A DNA stretch of 43,114 nt, from positions 1-43,114 of the forward strand of contig MU604054.1 in NCBI GenBank assembly GCA_025201845.1, read 5' to 3'. Below are positions 8,375 through 17,460 of the stretch, one piece after another. The translations under genes and the position numbers were made by a program. Each line of letters starts with the position of its first letter. Within the stretch, counting starts at the first letter, position 1. Under the pieces are notes generated by a model. That model worked only from the letters and a program-made list of their open reading frames with translations. It did not search any database and was not told where the DNA came from. This DNA comes from Martensiomyces pterosporus. Lineage: Eukaryota; Kickxellomycota; Kickxellomycetes; Kickxellales; Kickxellaceae.

Positions 8375-11300
8375 ATGGCCGATAATAGCCCGAGCTCCCC
8401 GCCCTGGCCCGATCAGAGCAAGAGGGGATCTATGCATGGCGCTGCAGGAGCGCATGCATCGAACGAAGGGCCCGCTTCGGGAGAGCGCAGCCACACCACT
8501 GCTGCAGCCAGGAGCAGAAGCAGTGGCCCGCCGGCATGGCCGCACCATCCTCACACGCTAGTCCAGCGGCCTACCCCGCCAAAGCTGCAAGGCAAGACAA
8601 TGGCCGACTCACGAAGACAGACAGCAAACCAGCCAAATGGCCACCCCAGCATGCGGCTATCCGCACGGACACAGTACCGGCCGCTACCGGATTTGTCCTC
8701 GGCGCCACGGGCTCGCACTGAGCTGCCACGCAGCGTGATGATCAGCAGCATGTCGTCGCCGCTGCAGTATGCTAGCATCATGGACGAAGGCGACGGTGCG
8801 TCGACCAAAGACAATGCGAGCGACGATGGCTCTGGAGATGTGGAGCAAAGAGGGAGCGCTGATGGGTTCCACTCGCCGCCACTTGACCCAACTAGCGTGG
8901 CCACCGTGGTTATATCGCAGAGCAGCTCGCTTGAGAGCGACGAGGATGGCAAACTGTACATTAGCAATAAGGCGCGCGCCCCAGTGAGCAGCAGCAGCAG
9001 CAGCACGGCTGCTGGCATCGAAGGCAAAGGCGGGGGCAGGCTGGGGTCGGGCGACAGCACGCCCATGTCGACGCCCGGCATTACGCCAGCACAGTCTCCT
9101 CGGATATCGCCGGTTGCCAGCGGGTCGGTTACGCCACTGATGCTCGAGCAGTCGGGCCACCACCAACGCAGCGATAGAGAGCAGCCAGGTGGGTCACCAC
9201 CACTCGTTGCCACGTCTAACTTTGATGCCAACTACTTGGCCACTCTGGGGCGCGACGGGGACTCCATTTCGATTCGCGTGGATAACCGCAAAAGAGCCAA
9301 GAACCTGCTGCAGCGCCTGGAGGGCAGGTCGGAGGCCGGCGGGCTGCTGGGCAACTTGATTCGCCTGCATAACACGGTTACTGGCCGCACCGACGCTGGT
9401 GGTGGCGGGGCCACAGCGAATTCCGCAAGGAACAGGAAGAACAGAGGGGAGCCAGGCATGGCAGGCGGTGTGAAGGACAAGAGGCAGAGGACCCCAATGT
9501 GGCGGGTCCGTGGAGGAGTTGCGGATAAGGACAAGGAGACGCAGGGGGCGACGGAGGAAGTCGGCGAAAGCGAGGTTAGGAGGCGACCAGTGTCGTTCAA
9601 TGCAGCGGACAGACAGAACTCGTGGACAGCTCTATCCACTGCAATTCGTGGGTTGAAGCCATCGCTGAGTAGTAGCAGCAGCGCAGACTGCCAGCAAAGC
9701 CTTCCCCTGGTGGATTTAAATGCGGGTGTGGGTTCTGTTCGTGCGCCGGCGCAGGCAGCAGCTGTTGGTGGCAGTGAGCAGCAGCAGCGGCCCAGCAGCT
9801 TATTTGAGCTCGGAGTTGCGCAGTCGCCGACGCTCAGCACACTGACGCTGCCTGGCAGCCCCTCCAGCAGCAGAGTCCACACTGGCGCTACCAAGCCAAG
9901 CCCGATGCTGCCAAGAAGTATATCGTCGGCCAAGATCAGTGCACTGATGATGACGCCCGAAGCGCTGGCCAAAAATGGCATCATCCCCCCGCCCTCAACA
10001 CAAAGCAGCCTGCGCATGGACTCCCGGTTCTCAGCCGGGTACTTTGAGCTGGAACGCAACTCCTCGTCGCCAGCGAGCACGCCGCCAACAATCAAGCTGG
10101 CGGCCAGCAACGGCGGCCACTCGACGCCGCCCACACACGACCTCGATGCAGACAACGCTGATAGCGAGCGCGCGGAGCTGATCAACAAGATTGCGCTGAT
10201 TCTTGAAAAGCAGGACTTTCTCATGCACCTGGCTCGCGCGTGGCACGCATTCGGGTCGCCCGTGCACCGGATGGAGGCCAATCTGCTGGAGGTCGCCAAA
10301 TACCTGAACATCGACGCGTGCTTTTTCACGGTCCCGGGACTCACCCTCGTCAGCTTCGGCGACCCAGACACGCACTCGTCGGAAACACACATTGTGCGTG
10401 CATCCGACGGGTATGACATGCACCGCCTTGAGCAAGCCAACAACATCTCGCGGCGGCTAAGGAAGGGCAAGGCCACTGTGCACGAGTCGATCCGCGATAT
10501 CGAGAGGCTGCTGGCTGAGCCGCCGCTGTATCCGTGGTACTTCAGCGTGCCCGTGTTTTTCGTCCAGTCGTTCTTTGTCTCCATGACGCTGTTCCATGGC
10601 ACCTGGCGCGAGGCTGCCTTATCCGGCGCCATGGGCCTTATCGTGGGGGCGCTGGAGATTCTGAGCACAGACTACCTGACCCTGGGGTACTTGCTGAACG
10701 TGCTCTCGGCCCTCATTGTGGCCCTGGTCACTGCCTTGCTGTCTGACCACGTGTGCTTTGCGGCTGTGCCCATGTCGGCCATCATCAACCTCCTTCCGGG
10801 GCTCAGCCTGGCCCTGGCCATGCTCGAGCTCTCCTCAAGCAACGTCATCTGCGGCGCAGTCCGCCTGGTCTCGGCCATGATGACCTCGTTCATGCTGGGC
10901 TGGGGCACCATCGTCGGGCACAGCTTGGGCATGGCGGCGCTGGGGAGGGACCAGAATAACCCGGGGTTTGCCAGCTACGCGGAGTGCCAAGGCATGCCGC
11001 TGTGGTGGTGGTTCCTCTTTGTCCCGCTGAGCACAATAGGATTCAGCGTGTGGTTCAAGGTGCACTGGAGGCAGTGGCCGGCGATGATCGGCGCGGCCGC
11101 CATTGGGCTTGTGATCCAGACATTCTGCGACCGCGTGAAGGTGATGACGCCCATATCGGCCGGAATTGCGTCGTTTGCTGTCGGTGTGTTTAGCAACATC
11201 TGGGGAAGGGTGACTCACAGGGCGACCAACGCGGACATCATGTTTGTTGGCATCATACAGCTGGTGCCCGGAAGCACCGGCGTGAGGTCGTTCATCTACC

Positions 11301-11437
11301 TGCTGTCGGAGGAGTCGTCGGCGTCGTCGCTGACGATGTCGATGCTGTCCACATCCATCAGCATTGCCGTGGGGCTGCTGCTCTCCAACGGCGCCCTGTA
11401 CTCTGAGATCAAGCGGTTCACCCACGGCTCCTTCTAG
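8375..11437 (+). CDS. Prm10-like membrane protein (ThrE/DUF1212 family)
   Basis: A protein of 1020 residues with two parts. Residues 1 to about 600 are low-complexity (Ser, Pro, Gln, Gly) and probably disordered. From about 605 the sequence matches the fungal Prm10 / bacterial threonine-serine exporter (ThrE) family: a cytosolic region beginning with LARAWHAFGSP, then about ten hydrophobic segments up to the C-terminus. GYLLNVLSALIVALVTALL and MFVGIIQLVPGSTGVR are typical pieces. Yeast Prm10 is a pheromone-regulated membrane protein of unknown substrate; bacterial relatives export Thr and Ser. The product is probably in the plasma or an internal membrane. It is a single exon. The stop lies 105 bases from the stop of the convergent acyltransferase gene. 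Confidence 0.85.
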   Translation: MADNSPSSPPWPDQSKRGSMHGAAGAHASNEGPASGERSHTTAAARSRSSGPPAWPHHPHTLVQRPTPPKLQGKTMADSRRQTANQPNGHPSMRLSARTQYRPLPDLSSAPRARTELPRSVMISSMSSPLQYASIMDEGDGASTKDNASDDGSGDVEQRGSADGFHSPPLDPTSVATVVISQSSSLESDEDGKLYISNKARAPVSSSSSSTAAGIEGKGGGRLGSGDSTPMSTPGITPAQSPRISPVASGSVTPLMLEQSGHHQRSDREQPGGSPPLVATSNFDANYLATLGRDGDSISIRVDNRKRAKNLLQRLEGRSEAGGLLGNLIRLHNTVTGRTDAGGGGATANSARNRKNRGEPGMAGGVKDKRQRTPMWRVRGGVADKDKETQGATEEVGESEVRRRPVSFNAADRQNSWTALSTAIRGLKPSLSSSSSADCQQSLPLVDLNAGVGSVRAPAQAAAVGGSEQQQRPSSLFELGVAQSPTLSTLTLPGSPSSSRVHTGATKPSPMLPRSISSAKISALMMTPEALAKNGIIPPPSTQSSLRMDSRFSAGYFELERNSSSPASTPPTIKLAASNGGHSTPPTHDLDADNADSERAELINKIALILEKQDFLMHLARAWHAFGSPVHRMEANLLEVAKYLNIDACFFTVPGLTLVSFGDPDTHSSETHIVRASDGYDMHRLEQANNISRRLRKGKATVHESIRDIERLLAEPPLYPWYFSVPVFFVQSFFVSMTLFHGTWREAALSGAMGLIVGALEILSTDYLTLGYLLNVLSALIVALVTALLSDHVCFAAVPMSAIINLLPGLSLALAMLELSSSNVICGAVRLVSAMMTSFMLGWGTIVGHSLGMAALGRDQNNPGFASYAECQGMPLWWWFLFVPLSTIGFSVWFKVHWRQWPAMIGAAAIGLVIQTFCDRVKVMTPISAGIASFAVGVFSNIWGRVTHRATNADIMFVGIIQLVPGSTGVRSFIYLLSEESSASSLTMSMLSTSISIAVGLLLSNGALYSEIKRFTHGSF

Positions 11438-11505
11438 CAGCGAAAACTGGCCGCCGCTGCAGGGTCTTTCATCTGTATATTGAGAATACTTGGCTCAGAA
11501 GCCGA

Positions 11506-11511
11506 AATAAA
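11506..11511 (+). terminator. polyadenylation signal of the Prm10-like gene
   Basis: AATAAA lies 69 bases after the stop codon and only 31 bases before the stop codon of the convergent acyltransferase gene. The plus transcript therefore probably ends inside or next to that gene's 3' end. Confidence 0.55.
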
Positions 11512-11542
11512 CAGAGCAGTACAAAGCTTACACGTAGCCGCG

Positions 11543-13321
11543 TCAGGCAGCCAGAGACACTGCGTTCGTTGTGTTCACAATCGGCGCAATGTTGGCGGCG
11601 GAGGCAGTGGCTCTGCTGGGGACGAACTTTGGAGCACCCGCGGAGAACGCGCTGTACGTGTACATGCACAGGAGGAGCGGCTGGAAGATGACCATGGCGA
11701 GCCAGAAGCACCAGTTCCTCAGGGCATGCTGGTCCCTGAACCACGGGATCTTGTCCGAGTACATGATAATCGGGATCTGCATCATCTGGAAGAAGAAGAA
11801 CAGCCCGTGGTTCCACCGGTGGCAAGCAACCACGATGGTGAGCTCGTGGAGAATGCTTGAGAAGAAGAAGGTCGCAGCCATAGCCGCCACCGATGCCGGC
11901 ACTGTCTTTCGCGCTCTGCGCCAAAACCCGCCGGCCCTGCCCGCCACAGCCTGGGTGGCGCCGCTTGACTTCCAGCTCTGGCGCACCGGCATGTAGATGT
12001 GGCGGGCGAGGAACATGTGGACAGGCCGGTTCCACTTGCGTGAGAACTCGTCCAGCCCGCGGGCATTCCACCAGTCGTCGTAGAACCTGCGATCGGCGAA
12101 CCGCGTCAGCTCGGCGAACCCGTTGGCGATCGAGTCGAAGGTGATGAAGAAGAAGAGCAGCCAGCACGTGGCCATGGGTCCCATCAGATGGAGCGTGGCG
12201 ACAAGGATGCCTGTTTCAGGCATGCGCTCCAGGTGCGGGATCACAAGATGCGCGACGACGATGTAGAACACAAAGAAGATCCCCGCGGTGCCTGCCAGTT
12301 TCTCTGCCACGTAGCCCCACCGGATCTTCTCGGTGCGCGGGTACTCGAGCTCGTAGACGAGGGCGGGGCAGAGCTGGAACAGGGCGTAGTTCCCCAGTGT
12401 CAGGTTGGCTGGGAACCGCACAGTGTACGGGCGCAGGTCGGCGTCGAGGGCAGCAATTAAGGCGCCGTCGCGCCTGCTCTCAGCACCCTTCTCGGAGACG
12501 AGCTCGTTGTATGTGCGCAGCTTTGCTGCCAATTGGCGGTTGGAGCTCAGGTACGAGTGCACCTTCATCCAGTTGACCACCGTGTGCAGGGCAAAGAAGC
12601 ACCTCTGGGCCCACGGCCAACCCCTAGTCCCCTGCCACAGGTACCAGCATGCAAGCCACCCCACCTCGGCAACAGCCTGGAAGCCCATCGAGCGGGGCAG
12701 CCTGGGGTCCAGGCACTTCGGCTGCCATCTGCCCACCCACATAACGCGCACGAACGGGACAACGAAGCAGGTGGACAGCACCAGGACGAGGTCGCTGAGA
12801 ATCAGGTCGTTTGCACGACTAAATATAACGCTTCCGAGGCTGGACGACAGGTACTCGCCCGATCTCTCGTAGTGCGAGAAGAGGAGCGACACGAGGTAGG
12901 CGCCAACCACGGTCCAGAAGCACGTAACCAGGCCGCGGATCCGATCACTTCCGTGGTACATGAGCTCTGTGTAGTCGAGGATCGATGTTCGGGGCTGGAA
13001 AAAGATCGCCGAATCCCCCGCTTTGGCTGTCGTCAAGCTGTCCTCGCCCCGGGCGGCTGGCTCTGCTTCGCCGATGCTGCTCCCCCCCTCGCCGCTAGAG
13101 TCAGTGGCGTTGCTGGCAGCGAGGGGGCGGCGATCGCGCAGCTGCTGCTGGGCTTCGGGCTCGCAGCTGTTGCGGAGCGATCTGTGGAGCGAGTGCGAGA
13201 ACACCGGCGGCGGTCGGCCCTCCGCCTGGTCGGCTTCCAGCTCGCTGTGCGTCTTGAGAGGACCCAGTGTGGGCGAGTTACGTGACGAAGGTGCCTGCGC
13301 AGCTCCCTGCGAGATAAACAT
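11543..13321 (-). CDS. sterol O-acyltransferase (Are1/Are2-like, MBOAT family)
   Basis: A 592-residue membrane-bound O-acyltransferase. It shows the family signature FYDDWWN (413-419), followed by DEFSRKWNRPVH, which matches Are-type sterol acyltransferases more closely than DGAT1. The likely catalytic His is H492 in SSILHEL. Several hydrophobic segments are present (for example around the FFVFYIVVAHLVIPHL and WLLFFFITF stretches). The first 140 residues or so are hydrophilic and poorly conserved. The enzyme would join a fatty acyl group from acyl-CoA to a sterol in the ER to make steryl esters for lipid droplets. DGAT1 activity cannot be excluded from sequence. Single exon, ATG at 13321, divergent from the PPAT gene. 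Confidence 0.86.
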   Translation of the reverse strand: MFISQGAAQAPSSRNSPTLGPLKTHSELEADQAEGRPPPVFSHSLHRSLRNSCEPEAQQQLRDRRPLAASNATDSSGEGGSSIGEAEPAARGEDSLTTAKAGDSAIFFQPRTSILDYTELMYHGSDRIRGLVTCFWTVVGAYLVSLLFSHYERSGEYLSSSLGSVIFSRANDLILSDLVLVLSTCFVVPFVRVMWVGRWQPKCLDPRLPRSMGFQAVAEVGWLACWYLWQGTRGWPWAQRCFFALHTVVNWMKVHSYLSSNRQLAAKLRTYNELVSEKGAESRRDGALIAALDADLRPYTVRFPANLTLGNYALFQLCPALVYELEYPRTEKIRWGYVAEKLAGTAGIFFVFYIVVAHLVIPHLERMPETGILVATLHLMGPMATCWLLFFFITFDSIANGFAELTRFADRRFYDDWWNARGLDEFSRKWNRPVHMFLARHIYMPVRQSWKSSGATQAVAGRAGGFWRRARKTVPASVAAMAATFFFSSILHELTIVVACHRWNHGLFFFFQMMQIPIIMYSDKIPWFRDQHALRNWCFWLAMVIFQPLLLCMYTYSAFSAGAPKFVPSRATASAANIAPIVNTTNAVSLAA

Positions 13322-13952
13322 CGAGTGTGTGTTCGTTCTGCAAAAAGAGGCAATAAAAAACTTGGAGGAGGCGTCAGGCGAAGGAAAACAGGTGCTAGAC
13401 CAGCAGAGGAAATTAGAGCGGCTTTTAGCGGGAAACCCAGGCAGGGAGTGCTTGCTCGTGCGGACCCTTAAAATCGGTCAGCAGAAGCAGCAATGCCTGG
13501 CACCTTTCCGCTCCTTTTCGAAGAATCACCAGAGCAGATAGCCCGCCTTCCGTCATCACCGCCGGCGTGAGCATGCTGGGCAAGCAAGAGCAAGGTTTCA
13601 CAGAGGCTTTTTGCTGGCCAAACACGCCGGCCAGGCGGGACATGTGCGGTGCGGCACCACACAGCACGGATATGGCAGTGGGAGCCAGGCGGAGAAGCCT
13701 CAGTGCGGCTTGGCTTTGTCGGGTCTTTCCTTGTCCGCCCGAGATCACGTGCGTCAGACTGTTATCACGAATGCGGCACACCGCTGGTGGCCGGCAAAAA
13801 AGGGGTGCGACTTGAAAACCGGCGCCTTTTCCACCCACCGCGCCTTTGCTTGCCTCTGCCTTGCTTCTTTTCTCTCTCTGCTCTCTAAATTCCCTGCTGA
13901 ACCACTTATGAATTTCCGATAAGCGCTGCACACCTCTATCCGTATTTCAGCC
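13322..13952. promoter_or_regulatory. divergent promoter, sterol acyltransferase / PPAT genes
   Basis: This spacer of 631 bases separates two divergent start codons and holds no convincing gene. Its most distinct site is ATCACGTG at 13744-13751, a perfect E-box that also fits the Cbf1 consensus RTCACRTG. A C/T-rich run at about 13850-13890 lies upstream of the PPAT ATG. Confidence 0.5.
13744..13751. promoter_or_regulatory. E-box / Cbf1-type site
   Basis: ATCACGTG contains the palindromic bHLH core CACGTG and matches the yeast Cbf1 consensus. It is in the shared upstream region, about 200 bases before the PPAT start and 420 before the acyltransferase start. Function is inferred from the motif only. 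Confidence 0.45.
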
Positions 13953-15191
13953 ATGGAGCAGACACGCAAGCACAACTTGTTCTTACGGACCGACCTCAAT
14001 TCGCCTCTTGCGCAGAACGATATCCATGCCCTACGGGCTGCTGTCGATGGCACGCTGGAGGAGCTCACAGTCTTTGTCTCGCTCAAGAGCCCCTCGCTAG
14101 TAACTGCCGACGGTGGGTGGTCGGCCATGCAGCGGCGAATAGCAGAGCTGTACGTCATTGCCGCTGGCCAGGCACTGAGGAATAGGAGCGACGTGTCCGT
14201 TGACGTCGTGCCTGTGGACTTTTGTGCTTACTCGCCCGAGGATATGGCACCATTCAAGGACAGCGTGACGCTTGTGGGCAGCCAAGGTAACAGCGACACA
14301 AAGCATCGCTCTGTCTTTATCTACTGATCATTGACAGCGAGGCAAATGCGTGCTCGGCGCGAGAATGTGGCTGAAGTGAAAAGATGCTGGAATTTCGCAT
14401 GATGCCAGATTTCACTTTCGCTTTTGCTGCCAAGGCTGCGGAGCGCTGATGGCTTAGCATGCGGGAGGCTGTCACTTTGCACTGCCTACTGAATGCCGCT
14501 TGTTTTGACATGTTTATTTGTAGACGATGCCGTGTTCCCCGCGTGGTGGCCGTCAGACTGCCTGGTCAGGTTGGCTATAGACCCATCGTCAACGCCCGTT
14601 CAGCAGGCTACTGACCCATTGCAGACATCGCACCACGCAATTCCGTGGACAGCGTACCCGCACGTCGCCGTTGGAGGCACATTTGACCACCTGCACATCG
14701 GACACAAAATTCTGCTCACAGCGACCATCCTGGCAGCCACAAAGAAGCTCACCTGCGGGCTGTCTGCCGATGCGCTGCTGGAGAAGAAGAAATACAAGGA
14801 ATTTTTGGAGTCGTACCGCGTGCGCGAAATCAACGCCCTGCTGTTCCTGAGGAAGGTGCGCAAAGACATCATTATTGAGTTTTCGCCAATTGCCGACAAG
14901 TATGGACCCACGGCGGTGGACGAATCGATTAGAGCGCTGGTGGTATCGCAGGAGACGCTGAACGGGTCCGAGGACCTCAATACGCTGCGTGCGAAGAAGG
15001 GATTCCCGCCCATGAGGATCATGGCCATTGACCTTGTTGCGCTGACAGAGGATACCGTCAACGGAACAGCAGACCACAGCCGCAGCATTAGCAGCACGAA
15101 CACGGCGCTCAAGCTTAGCTCGACAGCCATTCGCGCAGCTCTGGCAGAAAGACAGCAGCATGCCGGGAAAACGCCCTTGCCCTCCCCCTAG
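13953..15191 (+). CDS. CAB4: phosphopantetheine adenylyltransferase (Cab4-like), two exons
   Basis: This enzyme makes dephospho-CoA from 4'-phosphopantetheine and ATP, the fourth step of CoA synthesis. Exon 1 is 13953-14286 and exon 2 is 14524-15191. The join is phase 1 and rebuilds an Asp codon, giving 333 residues. Exon 2 carries the nucleotidyltransferase signature GGTFDHLHIGH (from G162), then the K/R-rich region and a C-terminal SSTAIR, matching the ISSTxIR-like motif of the family. The N-terminal 150 residues resemble the poorly conserved N-terminus of Cab4 and of human CoA synthase. No dephospho-CoA kinase domain follows, so the protein is monofunctional as in yeast. The intron (237 bases) has GTAACA at the donor and TTGTAG at the acceptor. 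If it is retained, the frame stops at 14325-14327. Confidence 0.88.
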
Positions 15192-15475
15192 CAGCCTGTA
15201 GCGGTGGTGATGTCATGGCACCTTTTATATTATAATTTTTTCACCGCTGTGGTGGCCGCTTCACAGTTCCTATTATATTATATTATGCTTTTATTTTATT
15301 TTTTTGCTACGGCCACGAAAATCGGGGTTTCCTTTGGTGCTATATCTGCAAGGCTCGCTGCTACGCCTGTTGAAACACTCTCTTTTCTCTACCACATATT
15401 TTTGCTGCCTGTAACAGCCGCTAACCACATACACACAGCCCGGCGAACCCCTGAAACAGCATCAACATCTCCCAA

Positions 15476-16273
15476 ATGTGCGTGTAGCCCCCAGTGCACT
15501 CTAGTGCGTGCGCTCATGACAGCCAGTAGAGCCTGGTGCTAATGCCTGCATGTGTGCTTGTGTCTGTTTGCTGTCTTAGGACCAATCTCTCTACTCAGAA
15601 GCGCCTTGCGGCCTCCGTCCTTCAGTGCGGCCAGCGCAAGGTCTGGCTCGACCCTAACGAAGCCAGCGAGATTGCCACTGCCAACTCTCGTAAGTGCCAG
15701 ACAGACACCACAGCCCATGTCTATCTGGGCCGCAGTACTCCAAAAAAAAAAAAGCATCGCCATTGGAGCACTTGAGTACTGAGTCCAGACAAACCTCTGC
15801 TTGCTTTTGTAGGCCAGAACATCCGTAAGCTCATCAAGAGCGGCCTGGTCTTCAAGAAGCCCCAGGCCTCCCACTCGCGTTTCCGCACCCGCGAGCACGC
15901 CGCTGCCAAGCGTCTTGGTCGCCACACCGGCCACGGTAAGCGCAAGGGCACTGCCGAGGCCCGCATGCCAACTGCTGTCCTCTGGATGCGTCGCATGCGT
16001 GTTCTGCGCAGCCTCCTCCGCAGGTACCGCGAGCAGGGCAAGATCGACCGCCACCTGTACCACGAGCTGTACCTCAAGTCCAAGGGCAACATGTTCAAGA
16101 ACAAGCGTGTCCTGATGGAGCACATCCACAGGGCCAAGGCCGAGAAGACTCGCGCCAAGTTCCTTGCTGACCAGGCCGAGGCCCACCGCCTCCGCAGCAA
16201 GGCTGCTCGTGAGCGCCGTGCCCAGCGCGTTGCCGCTAGGCGTGAAGTCCTTGTTTCTGGTAACCAGGAGTAA
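15476..16273 (+). CDS. RPL19: 60S ribosomal protein eL19 (three exons, split start codon)
   Basis: This is the large-subunit protein eL19, 190 residues. It begins [17 protein letters not shown] after Met and contains [36 protein letters not shown] and a long basic C-terminal helix, all typical of the family (yeast 189). Exons 2 (15580-15689) and 3 (15813-16273) are certain. Exon 1 is inferred: the family protein starts one residue before TNL and exon 2 begins with a lone G, so the start codon must end in that G. The best fit is AT at 15476-15477 joined across a GTGCGT...TTAG intron (15478-15579). Yeast RPL19 genes also have an intron at the start codon. Intron 2 (15690-15812) has GTAAGT-like and TTGTAG ends and an A-run. 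A read-through start at 15536 would add an odd Cys-rich leader and is unlikely. Confidence 0.9.
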
Positions 16274-16885
16274 ACACGCTCTAGAAGTACTATAGCTGCT
16301 AGTGCTCATTTGAGCTTGCCATGTTTCCCAATATAGCTCTCTGGCATCTGGCAACGCGAAGATGAGGCCACTTGGCCCTCGGCGTCTTCATGGCGTCATT
16401 CTATATCTTGTAGATGCAACCCGCCAGCTGATGCACATGGCTCAACATCATACAAGCCGCTCTTGCTGAATAGCTCTGTGGCAGCCGGCTCTTTCGCTCT
16501 TCAGGCAAGCAAGGTGTGATTGGGTCTGTCGAAAAGTCAGAGAGATGCGGGGATACACCGATTTGGGTTTTCTTTTTCTGTGGCCATCTGAACACGCGTT
16601 TGCAATGCTACGCAGGCCTGTGAGTGGATGTGTCGGCTACGCAGCCGCAAATATCCCCGTACCCAGCACACACAGTAGAACCTGGGCATTCACCCGCACA
16701 GCAGTGCATGCGCATGTTGCAGTCCCTGGTAGCTGGAATTCGCTGCCTATTTTAGCCACACAAGCCGGTTTATCTGCTCCAGTCACTTGTCACCCCCATC
16801 CTTGGATCACAGGCAGCCGTTTCAGGAATCGGCGCTTTTTGTGTTTTGGTAAGCAGCAGCTTAATGCATGGTGTCTGGAATAGAC

Positions 16886-16904
16886 AGGGGTAGCTCGGGA
16901 GGGG
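16886..16904 (+). promoter_or_regulatory. two STRE-like AGGGG elements
   Basis: AGGGG occurs at 16886-16890 and 16900-16904, 58-76 bases before the TATA box. In yeast, paired AGGGG sites bind Msn2/Msn4-type stress factors. A role here is inferred from spacing and motif only; such 5-mers are also frequent by chance. Confidence 0.35.
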
Positions 16905-16961
16905 CAGCACAGAGTGCAGCACATACTACGTCTACCAGCAAGAGGCGGGTGCCAGGCTGCA

Positions 16962-16969
16962 TATATAAG
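16962..16969 (+). promoter_or_regulatory. TATA box of the small peptide gene
   Basis: TATATAAG lies 105 bases before the ATG at 17074 and is followed by a C/A-rich leader free of other ATG codons. This is the cleanest core promoter in the window. Confidence 0.6.
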
Positions 16970-17073
16970 CTGGAGGAACCCTTGCCTCTTTCTGCCAACA
17001 TCATCAGCACCACCAGCACAGGCAACAGCTGAAGCACTTGCCGTCCCTTCGTCTAATTTACTTCGCCGCAACA

Positions 17074-17157
17074 ATGCTCGCCCAGACCAGCAGCACCTTC
17101 ACCAGCAACGGCCGCGAATGCACCTGCTCTCTGTGCAAGACCGCCAGCGACAAGTAA
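17074..17157 (+). CDS. 27-residue Cys-containing peptide (metallothionein-like candidate)
   Basis: A short ORF of 27 codons and TAA encodes a Ser/Thr-rich N-terminus followed by ECTCSLCKTASDK. The CxCxxC spacing resembles pieces of small fungal metallothioneins (the Neurospora copper thionein has 26 residues), but there are only three Cys, so the assignment is tentative. The reasons to call it a gene are contextual: a strong TATA box 105 bases upstream, a leader with no competing ATG, ACAATG start context, and an AATAAA signal 131 bases after the stop. A weak donor (GTAATC) overlaps the stop codon at 17154, and a TGCTAAC branch-like site lies at 17184-17190. A spliced form with a different C-terminus is therefore possible. 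Confidence 0.45.
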   Translation: MLAQTSSTFTSNGRECTCSLCKTASDK

Positions 17158-17287
17158 TCGAACGGGCCTGCACCCGCTGCTTGCTAACAACATAAACACG
17201 TATTGCCCGTGGCTGGAATCCTTGCACATAGTCGGCCGCTTTCTCCTTGCTGCTAGCAACAAATCCAGTACTCGGGAGCATCTCCAA

Positions 17288-17293
17288 AATAAA
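17288..17293 (+). terminator. polyadenylation signal of the small peptide gene
   Basis: AATAAA lies 131 bases after the 17157 stop and 168 bases before the end of the next, convergent gene. Together with the TATA box it frames a short transcription unit of about 300 bases. Confidence 0.5.
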
Positions 17294-17460
17294 GCATGCG
17301 CTCTGCCCAAATGGCTACCCTCATAATTTCCATGGAAGTGAACGAGCAAACCGCATGCACTATCGCTTACACACATGGATCCACAGCATTGCCAGATGGA
17401 ACAGGTTGTATTGGTACATGCACTGCGGCTGAGTAAAAGCTGCGCCTTCGGGGTCTATAT

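Larger units (their letters stand above)
16274..17073. other. intergenic region, eL19 3' end and promoter of the small peptide gene
   Basis: No ORF here looks coding. The first 500 bases show nothing distinct. The last 200 hold two AGGGG stress-type elements (16886-16890, 16900-16904) and a strong TATA box (16962-16969), which serve the small gene starting at 17074. Confidence 0.5.

Noticed and set aside
9232..10668. Minus-strand ORF of 478 codons
   Set aside because: Antisense shadow of the Prm10-like coding region, made by its codon bias.
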